A stretch of 9,204 nucleotides of DNA from Parcubacteria group bacterium CG10_big_fil_rev_8_21_14_0_10_35_15 (GCA_002772575.1 PFDL01000038.1:1-9204); one strand, 5' to 3'. Shown: positions 1 to 5,934, numbered from the stretch's first letter. Translations and numbers: made by a program. Notes: generated from the letters alone by a model not told the origin.

Positions 1-398
1 TTCAATAAATCAAGGTCTCTGAAAATCAAAGATGATTTGGTTAAAATACTGACGGGATTATCGTAATCCTTGAGAACTTCGAGGATTTTTCGCGTCAGTT
101 TGTATTTGGCTTTCAAGGGCTGGTAAGGGTCGGTAACTGTGCCGATATAAATTTGTCTGCCTTTGTATTTTTGCGATTTCATCTGTTTCTTTAAAACTTC
201 GGCAATGTTAATCCTGGCATCAACAAAACTGCCCCAAGGTTCTGAATGGTTGGTAAAGCGTTTGATAAATCGGGCATAGCAATAAACGCAAGCGTGTTGG
301 CAACCGATATAGGGATTAATGGCAAAACCGCCGCCTGGAAAGCCGCATTTCCCGATAGCTGATTTACACTCTATTTCCCTGATTTTTAAATGCGCCAT
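1..398 (-). CDS. Radical SAM protein, SPL-like (COG1533-type) family, N-terminal 132 residues (3' end outside window)
   Basis: The reading frame opens at the ATG at 398 and runs without a stop off the window's left edge, so only the N-terminal part is visible. It has a CxxxCxxC cluster at C33, C37 and C40 in the context NPYIGCQHACVYCYAR, which binds the 4Fe-4S cluster that cleaves S-adenosylmethionine. The residues before it (KCGFPGGGFAINPY) and the later segment GTVTDPYQPLKAKYKLTRKIL match what I know of the spore photoproduct lyase-like radical SAM family, which also includes many members of unknown substrate. No upstream in-frame start is near, and the start lies 11 bases from the hairpin that ends the RAYT unit. 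The gene may therefore have lost its original promoter or been placed behind a new one. The family assignment is strong. The substrate is unknown, and I do not claim DNA photoproduct repair. Confidence 0.88.
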   Translation of the reverse strand, partial: MAHLKIREIECKSAIGKCGFPGGGFAINPYIGCQHACVYCYARFIKRFTNHSEPWGSFVDARINIAEVLKKQMKSQKYKGRQIYIGTVTDPYQPLKAKYKLTRKILEVLKDYDNPVSILTKSSLIFRDLDLL

Positions 399-409
399 TT
401 GTAAGCAGT

Positions 410-432
410 CAACCGAGGTCTTACCTCGGTTG
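410..432. repeat. REP-like hairpin at the 3' end of the RAYT gene
   Basis: This is a perfect 10-bp palindromic arm pair, CAACCGAGGT (410-419) and ACCTCGGTTG (423-432), with the 3-nt loop CTT on the plus strand. The same arms recur at 1156-1180 with the complementary loop AAG, so the two copies are in inverted orientation and flank the transposase. Short palindromes flanking a RAYT are the typical REP arrangement, and the enzyme is expected to recognise and cut such hairpins in single-stranded DNA. It has no T-tract on the minus strand, so I do not call it an intrinsic terminator. Confidence 0.85.
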
Positions 433-442
433 GCTTGTTAAT

Positions 443-1144
443 TTATTCTAAAGCGATGTCGCCTATCCCCAAAACTTCTTTTTTGTGTCCTATCCAATCC
501 TGAACCGATTTTTTACATCCAACCGTTCCACCCATCATTTCTGATAAAAAGTTTCTTTCAGTAACAGATGGAAAGTTTTTCTGTCCGATATAATCTTGAT
601 AACTTGACCATTTATAATCATTTATAAAATCATTAGCTTTTTTTGGCGCTTGCGTTCCTTTTTCTTTCCAATTTGGCTCGAGCAACGAAATCGGATTGGT
701 GTGAATATAGTTAAAAATGACATTTAGTTGCCTATCGTTCTTGATATGAACAGCTTTAAATTTGCTCTGAAAAAGATGTCCCTGCCGTTTATGTTTTTTG
801 TTAAAATATAGGGCGTAACCAGTGCCAAACTTTCTCATAAAATCAGTGATGCTGTTATCTTTAATCTGCCTTAATAATAAGTGTATATGGTTTGGCATAA
901 AACAAAAAGCAAGTATTTCCACCAGTATTTTGCGGGTTGCAGAAAATTCTTTGTTGCCGAATTTTTTCGCATATATGCGGGCTCTTCTTCTGTCGCGTAT
1001 TGATACCATTTGTTTGTCATTGAATTCAAAAAGAGAAAACACCCCTCGGTAATAATCATCCTTATTAAGAAATATTAAAGAATCGCTCGCGCCTCTAAGG
1101 ACGATATGATAGATTTCATCATTTACCAATTGCGGTCTTTTCAT
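443..1144 (-). CDS. RAYT: REP-associated HUH/Y1 transposase (IS200-like superfamily)
   Basis: This is a 233-aa enzyme expected to nick and rejoin single-stranded DNA at hairpins. Numbering from the chosen ATG, the HUH metal-binding motif is H86-I-H88 in FCFMPNHIHLLL. The likely catalytic tyrosine is Y146 in FNYIHTNPIS, a position typical of the family. The N-terminus MKRPQLVNDEIYHIVLRG is the usual family opening, which is why I start at the ATG at 1144. The frame can be extended five codons to a TTG at 1159, but that start lies inside the flanking hairpin. All catalytic elements and the full length are present, so the gene looks intact. No Shine-Dalgarno is visible. The hairpins at 410-432 and 1156-1180 are its likely substrates. 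I infer this from the layout and from the known biology of RAYT proteins. Confidence 0.92.
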   Translation of the reverse strand: MKRPQLVNDEIYHIVLRGASDSLIFLNKDDYYRGVFSLFEFNDKQMVSIRDRRRARIYAKKFGNKEFSATRKILVEILAFCFMPNHIHLLLRQIKDNSITDFMRKFGTGYALYFNKKHKRQGHLFQSKFKAVHIKNDRQLNVIFNYIHTNPISLLEPNWKEKGTQAPKKANDFINDYKWSSYQDYIGQKNFPSVTERNFLSEMMGGTVGCKKSVQDWIGHKKEVLGIGDIALE

Positions 1145-1155
1145 GATAGTAAGCG

Positions 1156-1180
1156 ACAACCGAGGTAAGACCTCGGTTGT
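1156..1180. repeat. REP-like hairpin at the 5' end of the RAYT gene
   Basis: This is a perfect 11-bp arm pair, ACAACCGAGGT (1156-1166) and ACCTCGGTTGT (1170-1180), with the loop AAG on the plus strand. It shares ten arm positions with the hairpin at 410-432 but has the reverse-complement loop, so the pair is inverted. It sits between the RAYT start codon and the ZIP stop codon. In an RNA reading through from ZIP it would form a stable stem, but no U-run follows it. Confidence 0.87.
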
Positions 1181-1190
1181 TCTTTATTTT

Positions 1191-1934
1191 TTATCCCAAT
1201 AAAACCAGTGAGGCCATAATACTGATTCCTAAAATTATTAAAATCATTTGCCATAAAGAAGTAGAAAGTTTTACATCGTGATGTAATTCTGGCAAAAGAT
1301 CGGATCCGGCAATATAGAGAAAGCCACCGGCAGTTATCGGTAATAGAAATAAAGAAAAATCATTTATTCTGGGGCCAAGCACAAGAACAATGATTGCTCC
1401 GAGAATCGCGGTTAAGCCGCTTAAGAAGTTGAATAAAAGCGCTTTTTTAGCGCTAAAACCAGAATGAATCAAAACACCGAATTCTCCTATCTCGCTTGGA
1501 ATCTCGTGAAAAATAACAGCAATAGTAGTGGCTAATCCTAAGGGAATATTTGTTAAAAAACTAGCCGCAATAATCATGCCATCAATCATATTATGAACAG
1601 CATCACCAATGAGGATTATGTTGGCAACGTCTTTTCTATGATCCGGACAATCGATTTCATGACAATGTTGCCATCTTAAAAATCTTTCCAGAACAAAGAA
1701 TAATAATATTCCAGAAAGGATTAAAAGAGACGGCAATAGTCCAAACCCCATTTCTTTAAAAGTTTCAGGTAAAAGATGGATAATAGCATCTCCGAAAAGT
1801 CCGCCAACCGCGAAACTGACTAATAATAAAGAAACTTTTTTTATTTTTTCTATTTCAAAAGAAAGACTAAAAACTCCTATTAATGAGATTAGGCTTATTA
1901 TAATGACGCTAATTAAAGTATAAAACCAGATCAT
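1191..1934 (-). CDS. ZIP family divalent metal transporter
   Basis: This 247-aa membrane protein probably moves zinc or another divalent metal into the cytoplasm. It has about eight hydrophobic segments, including residues 3-24, 34-55, 66-84, 104-127, 132-155, 165-187, 194-215 and 226-246. The family's paired metal motifs are visible as HNMIDG (H114, N115, D118) and HEIPSEIGE (H143, E144, E148). The second differs from the common HEIPHEIGD in two places: S147 replaces histidine and E151 replaces aspartate. The loop between the third and fourth segments carries a His/Cys-rich stretch HCHEIDCPDH (90-99), a plausible cytoplasmic metal-binding site. The start at ATG 1934 is 20 bases after tRNA-Glu with no terminator between, so the two may be co-transcribed. 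The family call is firm; metal specificity is unknown. Confidence 0.9.
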   Translation of the reverse strand: MIWFYTLISVIIISLISLIGVFSLSFEIEKIKKVSLLLVSFAVGGLFGDAIIHLLPETFKEMGFGLLPSLLILSGILLFFVLERFLRWQHCHEIDCPDHRKDVANIILIGDAVHNMIDGMIIAASFLTNIPLGLATTIAVIFHEIPSEIGEFGVLIHSGFSAKKALLFNFLSGLTAILGAIIVLVLGPRINDFSLFLLPITAGGFLYIAGSDLLPELHHDVKLSTSLWQMILIILGISIMASLVLLG

Positions 1935-1953
1935 TCAATGTATAATTACGTTG

Positions 1954-2025
1954 CGCCCCCAACCGGAGTCGAACCGGTGTTGCTAGGTTGAGAACCTAGC
2001 GTCCTAGCCACTAGACGATAGGGGC
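1954..2025 (-). tRNA. tRNA-Glu (anticodon CTC)
   Basis: A full cloverleaf folds on the minus strand. The acceptor is GCCCCTA with TGGGGGC (one G-U pair). The D arm runs CGTC...GACG. The anticodon stem is CTAGG/CCTAG with loop TTCTCAA, giving anticodon CTC. The T arm is ACCGG/CCGGT with TTCGACT. The discriminator is G and no CCA is encoded. It decodes GAG, so a separate tRNA-Glu(TTC) should exist elsewhere in the genome. A TATAAT box lies 7 bases upstream of the mature 5' end. Confidence 0.96.
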
Positions 2026-2032
2026 TTAAACC

Positions 2033-2041
2033 ATTATATCA
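2033..2041 (-). promoter_or_regulatory. Extended -10 promoter of tRNA-Glu
   Basis: The minus strand reads TGATATAAT, a perfect TATAAT (2033-2038) with the TGn extension (2039-2041). It places transcription start near 2026, almost exactly at the mature tRNA 5' end. A TTGACT lies further upstream but 21 bases away, too far for an ordinary -35 box. The promoter probably also serves the ZIP gene. Confidence 0.6.
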
Positions 2042-2065
2042 TTTCATTTTTGAACAAAAAGTCAA

Positions 2066-3757
2066 TTAAGGCTGATAGTCGGGCGGAATTTGCCAAAGAT
2101 CAATGATATATTTTGCCAAACCATGAAAAATAGGCAGGGCTGAGTATTCAGCCGTGTTGGCTCCGGGATTATCAAGTTTGACCAAGATCAGGAATTCAGG
2201 GTTAAAAGCCGGGGCAAAGCCAATAAAAGACTGGATGGTTTTATCAGAATAACCCTGTTTATCAATGCCTAAAGCTGGCCAGGAAACTTGGGCAGTTCCT
2301 GTTTTTCCAGCAATAAAATATCCCGGGATTTTAGTTTTTTTACTATAACCGTTTTCAATCACGCTGATCATCATGGAAACTATTTTAGAGCTTGTCTCCG
2401 GAGAAATGACATTTTCTGACAATTCTGGCAGAACTTCTTTAATAACATTTTTCCCATTAATTACATTTACTATGTTTTTGACTAAATGTGGTTTTGCCAT
2501 TTTGCCATTATTGGCAATAGCGGAAAATGCCTTAATTAGTTGCATCGGAGTGATTTCAAGCCCTTGCCCAAAAGAAGCAGTGGCAAAATTAATTTCATAA
2601 CCCTTTTTAAATTCTTGATTTTTAGAGGAAACTTCTCCCTGTAAATCAATTCCGGTTTTTTCAAAAAATCCAAATTTTTCAAGATATTCCAAAAAAAGAT
2701 TTGAGCCTAATTGTTGCTCGGCAAAAACTGCTCCAGTATTAATTGATTTTTCTAACACTTGAGTCATGGTTTGTTCTCCGTAAGTTCTTTTAGCATAGTT
2801 ATAAATTGGAGTTTTACTTATTTTGACCATGCCTTCGTCAATATATGTTGTTTCTGGCGTAATCTTTTTTTCTTCAATAGCTGAAGCCATGGTAATGGGC
2901 TTAAAAACCGATCCTGGTTCAAAAATGCTTTGAATGGCAGGGTTTTGGAAAATAGCCATATCTTTTTCTCGTTCATAATTATTAGGATTAAAGTTGGGGA
3001 AATTAGCCAAAGCCACAATTTCGCCGGAATCTGGTCTTATGGCGATAATGGTTCCGCTATCAATATTTAAATCCTCTTTTGCTTTGATTAATAATTTTTC
3101 TGCTTCAAATTGAATTTGATGATCAAGAGTTAAAATTAGGTTACTACCTTTTTCAATGTTTGTTGGAGAGCTAAAGGAAATCAATAGTCCTTCTGATCCT
3201 TTTTCGCCTTCAACCATACCCTGATTGCCTTTTAATATTTCCTCATAATAACCTTCTAAACCATATTGTCCGGATTTTTCAGAATCAACAAAACCAATTG
3301 TGCTTGAAGCTATTGTGTTTTGCGGAAAGATCCTGGAATCTTGTTGACCAATATAGATGCCTGGAAAATTAAGTCTATGCAATATTTCTATTTGCGAATC
3401 CGTTGCTTTTGTTTCTAATAGTTCATAAAGAGTATCGTTGTTTATTTTTTCTTGGATAAAATTCTCTTCTAAGTCCAAAATTTGCTTTAAAGCTTCTTTT
3501 GTTTTTTCCTTATCTTTAATTTCTCTGGGAGCGATATAAACGGAATTTTGGATTTTATTAACAGCCAATTTTTCTCCATTTGCAAAAAGTATTTCGCCTC
3601 TTTCTCCGGTGACATTTTCAAAGAATCTTTGCTGGCCTTGAGCTAAAGCTTTGTAATAATTTCTATTTAATATTTGAATCCAAAATAAGCGACCAATAAT
3701 GGTCGCTCCAATGATAAATAATAAAAGAGTAATAAGTTTTAATCTTTTTTCATTCAT
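2066..3757 (-). CDS. ftsI: Division-specific class B penicillin-binding protein (FtsI/PBP2-type transpeptidase)
   Basis: This 563-aa enzyme is expected to cross-link septal peptidoglycan outside the membrane. One N-terminal transmembrane segment (about residues 8-28) anchors it. It is followed by a PBP dimerisation domain (about 45-200, with GERGEI at 51-56) and a transpeptidase domain (about 230-550). All three active-site motifs are intact: S283-V-F-K286 (catalytic serine in EPGSVFKPIT), S338-I-N340 and K485-T-G487 in AGKTGTAQV. There are no C-terminal PASTA repeats. The start is ATG 3757, six bases after the ftsL-like stop, so it is the third gene of an rsmH-ftsL-ftsI run. No Shine-Dalgarno is seen. 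Position next to rsmH and the ftsL-like gene favours FtsI over the elongation PBP2. Nothing else of the cell-wall cluster follows. Confidence 0.94.
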   Translation of the reverse strand: MNEKRLKLITLLLFIIGATIIGRLFWIQILNRNYYKALAQGQQRFFENVTGERGEILFANGEKLAVNKIQNSVYIAPREIKDKEKTKEALKQILDLEENFIQEKINNDTLYELLETKATDSQIEILHRLNFPGIYIGQQDSRIFPQNTIASSTIGFVDSEKSGQYGLEGYYEEILKGNQGMVEGEKGSEGLLISFSSPTNIEKGSNLILTLDHQIQFEAEKLLIKAKEDLNIDSGTIIAIRPDSGEIVALANFPNFNPNNYEREKDMAIFQNPAIQSIFEPGSVFKPITMASAIEEKKITPETTYIDEGMVKISKTPIYNYAKRTYGEQTMTQVLEKSINTGAVFAEQQLGSNLFLEYLEKFGFFEKTGIDLQGEVSSKNQEFKKGYEINFATASFGQGLEITPMQLIKAFSAIANNGKMAKPHLVKNIVNVINGKNVIKEVLPELSENVISPETSSKIVSMMISVIENGYSKKTKIPGYFIAGKTGTAQVSWPALGIDKQGYSDKTIQSFIGFAPAFNPEFLILVKLDNPGANTAEYSALPIFHGLAKYIIDLWQIPPDYQP

Positions 3758-3763
3758 TTTCTA

Positions 3764-4075
3764 TTATCTAGCCACAACACTGCTTTCTAATGATTGTATA
3801 AAAACAGTATTTTGAACTTTTTCCAAGCCAAGAGTTTTAACCAATTGTTCAAGATTAGAAAGTGAGTTTTCGGTGATGGCGTTTGTTTCTAAGGATCTGT
3901 TTTCTTTTTTAAGATCAGTTAATCTTTCTTGCAAGTGTTGTAATTGATAAATTTTGGATATAATCTGGCTATTTTGCCAGAAAAATATTGAAGCCGCTAT
4001 CATTAGAAAAAAGAATTCAATTGTAAGCCAAAGTTTTTGATTTACTATTTTGTAAGGATAAGCTGAAACATTCAT
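3764..4075 (-). CDS. ftsL: FtsL-like divisome protein (single TM plus coiled coil)
   Basis: This is a 103-aa bitopic protein with a short cytoplasmic N-terminus, one membrane segment (about residues 15-33) and a predicted coiled coil (about 37-64, heptad-like ILQ/LQHLQERLTDLKKEN). A short extracytoplasmic tail follows. This architecture and its place between rsmH and ftsI match FtsL, which scaffolds the FtsI/FtsW synthase. Sequence conservation in this family is very low, so topology and synteny carry the call; a DivIC/FtsB-type protein is the alternative. Its ATG overlaps the rsmH TGA in an ATGA junction (4072-4075), implying translational coupling. Confidence 0.78.
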   Translation of the reverse strand: MNVSAYPYKIVNQKLWLTIEFFFLMIAASIFFWQNSQIISKIYQLQHLQERLTDLKKENRSLETNAITENSLSNLEQLVKTLGLEKVQNTVFIQSLESSVVAR

Positions 4076-4962
4076 ATTATTTTTTGGATTACTCTTAATT
4101 TTGCTGATCTTGAACGTTGATTAATTTTTAATTCCTCTGAGCCGGCTTCAACCGGCTTTTTCGTTAAAATCTTGACTATTCCTTGTTTTTGTTGTGTTTT
4201 AAAAATATTTTTAACGATGCGGTCTTCTAAAGAATGAAAAGAAATAACAATCAATTTTCCACCTTTTTCTAAAATATCTATACTTTGAGGCAGGGCGTTT
4301 TCAAGATTTTTCAGTTCTTCGTTAACCGCGATTCTTAGGGCCATGAAAATTCTGGTGGCTGGATTTATTCTTCCTTTTTCGTAACTTCTGGGTACTGATT
4401 TTTTAATGATCTCAATAAGCTCAAAAGTTGTTTCAATCGGTTGGATTTTTCTTTTTAAAACAATATTTTCGGCAATTCTCTTTGAAAATCTTTCTTGGCC
4501 GAAATCTATGAAGATTCTTTCTAAATCTTTTTGACTCCAGGAATTAATGATTTCTTTCGCATTTGGATTCTTTCTTTCGTCAAGCGTCATAATTAAAGGT
4601 TCGTCTTTCAAAAAAGTAAATCCCCTATTTGATTCTTCAAAATGCCAGCTAGATACGCCAAGATCCATAATAATTCCCTTCACTTTTGTGAAATTTTCTT
4701 TTTTAACAATTTCTTTTAAATTGACAAAGTTATCGTTAATAAGAATTATCCGTTTTTCGTATCCTAAATCTTTTAAAATATTTGTTGTTATTTTTAAAAT
4801 TTTTTTATCTTGTTCAATTCCTAGAATCTTTCCAGATGGTCCGTTTCTTTTTAAAATTTCTTGGCTATGTCCAGCTTGGCCTAAAGTTGCGTCAATAAAG
4901 TTTTCATTTTCTTTCGGATCAAGATAATTTATTGTTTCTTGTAAAAGAACTGGAATATGCAT
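4072..4962 (-). CDS. rsmH: 16S rRNA (cytosine-1402-N4)-methyltransferase RsmH
   Basis: This 296-aa SAM-dependent enzyme methylates N4 of C1402 in the decoding centre of 16S rRNA. It begins MHIPVLLQET, the usual family start. Motifs visible are DATLGQAGHS (24-33, the SAM-binding glycine loop with A30 where glycine is common), IMDLGVSS (98-105), RGFTF (113-117), INPATRIFMALRIAVNEEL (199-217), FHSLEDR (242-248) and the basic tail RSRSAKLR (283-290). The usual PLDMRMD segment reads PLIMTLDER (122-130), a divergence. Its length is slightly below the typical 300-315 aa. The ATG at 4962 lies four bases past a 149-bp inverted-repeat element that separates it from mraZ. The stop overlaps the ftsL-like start. 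Confidence 0.96.
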   Translation of the reverse strand: MHIPVLLQETINYLDPKENENFIDATLGQAGHSQEILKRNGPSGKILGIEQDKKILKITTNILKDLGYEKRIILINDNFVNLKEIVKKENFTKVKGIIMDLGVSSWHFEESNRGFTFLKDEPLIMTLDERKNPNAKEIINSWSQKDLERIFIDFGQERFSKRIAENIVLKRKIQPIETTFELIEIIKKSVPRSYEKGRINPATRIFMALRIAVNEELKNLENALPQSIDILEKGGKLIVISFHSLEDRIVKNIFKTQQKQGIVKILTKKPVEAGSEELKINQRSRSAKLRVIQKII

Positions 4963-4965
4963 TTT

Positions 4966-5114
4966 ACCCAGTAGAAGAATTTCGAATAATATTTTTTGGC
5001 ATTATGCCGATGTAGTCTTTTTGATAGATTTTGCGCGTAGTCATTATAGAAATTTTGTTTTTTAATTATTTAAAAATATAAACATAATGGCATTTCGAAA
5101 TTTCTCTACCGGGT
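4966..5114. repeat. 149-bp element with 21-bp terminal inverted repeats between mraZ and rsmH
   Basis: The arms at 4966-4986 and 5094-5114 match at 18 of 21 positions. As minus-strand RNA, 20 of 21 positions pair once G-U is allowed. A second inner pair follows: CATTATG at 5000-5006 and CATAATG at 5083-5089. The interior is strongly AT-rich and has no open reading frame. The element abuts the mraZ stop codon (5115) and ends four bases before the rsmH ATG (4962). Its form resembles a MITE or an intercistronic stem-loop. A TT flanks both sides, which is too short to prove a target duplication. Confidence 0.7.
5043..5048 (-). promoter_or_regulatory. Candidate -10 box for rsmH inside the inverted-repeat element
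   Basis: The minus strand has a perfect TATAAT within the AT-rich interior of the 149-bp element, giving a start near 5036 and a leader of about 74 bases before rsmH. There is no convincing -35 box and no TG extension. A TATAAT in such AT-rich sequence can occur by chance. Confidence 0.3.
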
Positions 5115-5546
5115 TTAAATTCCTAATTCCTTTAATCTTTCAGCAATATCTCCGCCAGAGCTTTCAGTCTTGTTTTTATATTCTTTCCATTTTGCTTCAT
5201 CCCATACTTCCAAACGATCGCTAACTCCAGCAATAACCACTCTTTTTTTTAAACCAGCATATTCTTTAAGAAAATCAGGAACCAGAATTCTGCCCAAATT
5301 ATCAAGATTAACTTCCATGGCTCCGGTTAGCATTAATCTAGAGAAACCACGAGCATCTGCTCCGGATAAAGGTAACTTACTTATTTTTTCTACTAGCTTC
5401 CCCCATTCTTTAACCGGATATAATGATAAACAATTATCTAGGCCTCTGGTAATAACAGCTTTCTTTCCTAAAGACTGACGCAGTTTAACTGGAATGGCCA
5501 ATCTTTTTTTATCGTCAATTGAGTATGAATATTCTCCTATGAACAT
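5115..5546 (-). CDS. mraZ: MraZ transcriptional regulator of the division/cell-wall cluster
   Basis: This 143-aa DNA-binding protein has two tandem SpoVT/AbrB-like MraZ domains. The hallmark DxxxR motif appears in both halves: D12KKR15 in the first (DDKKRLAIP) and D82NLGR86 in the second (LDNLGRILVP). The length is normal. MraZ forms ring-shaped oligomers that bind tandem TGGGN-like repeats at its own promoter and usually repress the mra operon. Here the repeats lie at 5861-5916, beyond the GIY-YIG gene, so the operator and mraZ are about 315 bases apart. The ATG at 5546 follows a GC-rich stretch containing half of the inverted repeat that borders the GIY-YIG cassette. Confidence 0.96.
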   Translation of the reverse strand: MFIGEYSYSIDDKKRLAIPVKLRQSLGKKAVITRGLDNCLSLYPVKEWGKLVEKISKLPLSGADARGFSRLMLTGAMEVNLDNLGRILVPDFLKEYAGLKKRVVIAGVSDRLEVWDEAKWKEYKNKTESSGGDIAERLKELGI

Positions 5547-5570
5547 GCGACCGAGTGCATACGAGGGAGC

Positions 5571-5822
5571 ACCCCGCCCTCTTATTTTATTATTCTTTTT
5601 TTGAGACCTGCCCAGGCACTACCATAGGACTTGAGTTTTCTTTCTCTTGTTCTGGCTATTTTTTCTGAGACATAGGCTTCATAATATATCAATTGTGCAG
5701 TTTGTTTTCTTTGATGTTGTGCTAATCTTCTTCTTAAATCTGCTGTATAACCAATATAGAATTGTTTGGTAAGCTGACGTTGTAAAACATAAACATAATA
5801 CATCAGACTTAGAGGGCGGGGT
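5571..5822 (-). mobile_element. GIY-YIG cassette bounded by 14-bp inverted repeats
   Basis: The ends ACCCCGCCCTCTTA (5571-5584) and TTAGAGGGCGGGGT (5809-5822) are inverted repeats with one mismatch and a perfect 11-bp core. Between them lies only the GIY-YIG gene, whose TAA stop is part of one repeat. These ends are much more GC-rich than the surroundings. The right end can also fold with GCGGGG (5816-5821) against CCCCGC (5843-5848). The unit separates the mra promoter from mraZ, which suggests insertion. No clear target duplication is visible, so mobility is inferred from architecture. Confidence 0.55.
5582..5803 (-). CDS. Small GIY-YIG domain nuclease (UPF0213/YhbQ-like)
   Basis: This 73-aa stand-alone GIY-YIG domain has the two signature motifs YVY (3-5) and YIG (16-18), the catalytic-region arginines R24-R26, a conserved Y41 and the metal-binding E42 in LIYYEA. 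It ends in the subfamily tail KLKSYGSAWAGLKKRI. I start at ATG 5803 because MYYVYVL is the family's normal N-terminus. Longer in-frame starts at 5866 (ATG) and 5878 (TTG) would translate the DnaA-box and inverted-repeat DNA and add no conserved sequence. The protein is somewhat shorter than the usual 80-100 aa because the loop before the catalytic glutamate is compact. It lies in the mraZ transcript leader and is flanked by inverted repeats. Its role is unknown; a nicking or homing-type activity is possible. Confidence 0.85.
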   Translation of the reverse strand: MYYVYVLQRQLTKQFYIGYTADLRRRLAQHQRKQTAQLIYYEAYVSEKIARTRERKLKSYGSAWAGLKKRIIK

Positions 5823-5848
5823 TTCGCTTCGCTCAAGTTATCCCCCGC
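5816..5848. repeat. GC-rich hairpin at the promoter-proximal end of the GIY-YIG cassette
   Basis: GCGGGG (5816-5821) pairs with CCCCGC (5843-5848) around a 21-base loop that contains a smaller CTTC/GAAG-type fold. In the transcript it would form about 50 bases after the predicted start. It overlaps the right inverted repeat, so the two structures compete. Confidence 0.45.
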
Positions 5849-5860
5849 TTTAACTACTTT

Positions 5861-5916
5861 TCCCATTGTTATCCACAATTATCCACAATTTCCCTTTCTG
5901 TTTCCACTATATCCCA
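5861..5916 (-). promoter_or_regulatory. Array of MraZ-box-like repeats with about 10-bp period
   Basis: On the minus strand, G-rich pentamers recur about once per helical turn: TGGGA (5912-5916), TGGAA (5902-5906), AGGGA (5891-5895), TGGAT (5881-5885), TGGAT (5871-5875) and TGGGA (5861-5865). Spacings are 10, 11, 10, 10 and 10. MraZ is known to bind TGGGN repeats separated by five bases. The array covers the -10 box and the first transcribed bases, a good position for autorepression. Only two units match TGGGN exactly, so the binding protein is an inference. Confidence 0.6.
5869..5887. promoter_or_regulatory. Two perfect DnaA boxes
   Basis: TTATCCACA occurs at 5869-5877 and again at 5879-5887, 10 bp apart in the same orientation. 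A one-mismatch copy, TTTTCCACA, lies at 5964-5972. The pair falls about 12-30 bases downstream of the predicted mra start site and coincides with two units of the G-rich repeat array. DnaA bound here could block or tune division-gene transcription. Confidence 0.6.
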
Positions 5917-5934
5917 CTCCAACACCACCGTCAA
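5906..5934 (-). promoter_or_regulatory. Sigma70-like promoter of the GIY-YIG/mraZ/rsmH/ftsL/ftsI run
   Basis: The minus strand has TTGACG (5929-5934), a 17-base spacer and TATAGT (5906-5911). Each hexamer has one mismatch to consensus and the spacing is ideal. Transcription would start near 5899. The TGGGA box at 5912-5916 lies directly against the -10 element. Confidence 0.72.

Larger units (their letters stand above)
410..1180 (-). mobile_element. REP-RAYT unit (hairpin, Y1 transposase gene, hairpin)
   Basis: A single Y1-type transposase gene is enclosed by two near-identical palindromic hairpins in inverted orientation. The unit fits snugly between its neighbours, with 11 bases to the radical SAM start and 10 bases to the ZIP stop codon. 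I see no target-site duplication, which is expected for HUH/Y1 elements that move as single strands. Whether the unit still moves as a whole, or is a domesticated RAYT that only mobilises REP hairpins, cannot be told from one copy. Confidence 0.7.

Noticed and set aside
1145..1159. Transposase start at TTG 1159
   Set aside because: It lies in the flanking hairpin, and the conserved MKRPQ opening begins at ATG 1144.
2041..2065. Intrinsic terminator after ftsI
   Set aside because: The only fold is a weak AT-only TTTTT/AAAAA stem without a T-run, so it is not a credible terminator.
4547..4927. Plus-strand 126-aa reading frame opposite rsmH
   Set aside because: It is the antisense of a well-conserved rsmH, with a low-complexity F/S/I composition expected from AT-rich antisense.
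5804..5878. Longer GIY-YIG protein starting at TTG 5878 or ATG 5866
   Set aside because: The extra residues translate the DnaA boxes, a hairpin and the inverted repeat, and carry no family sequence; MYYVYVL at 5803 is the normal N-terminus.
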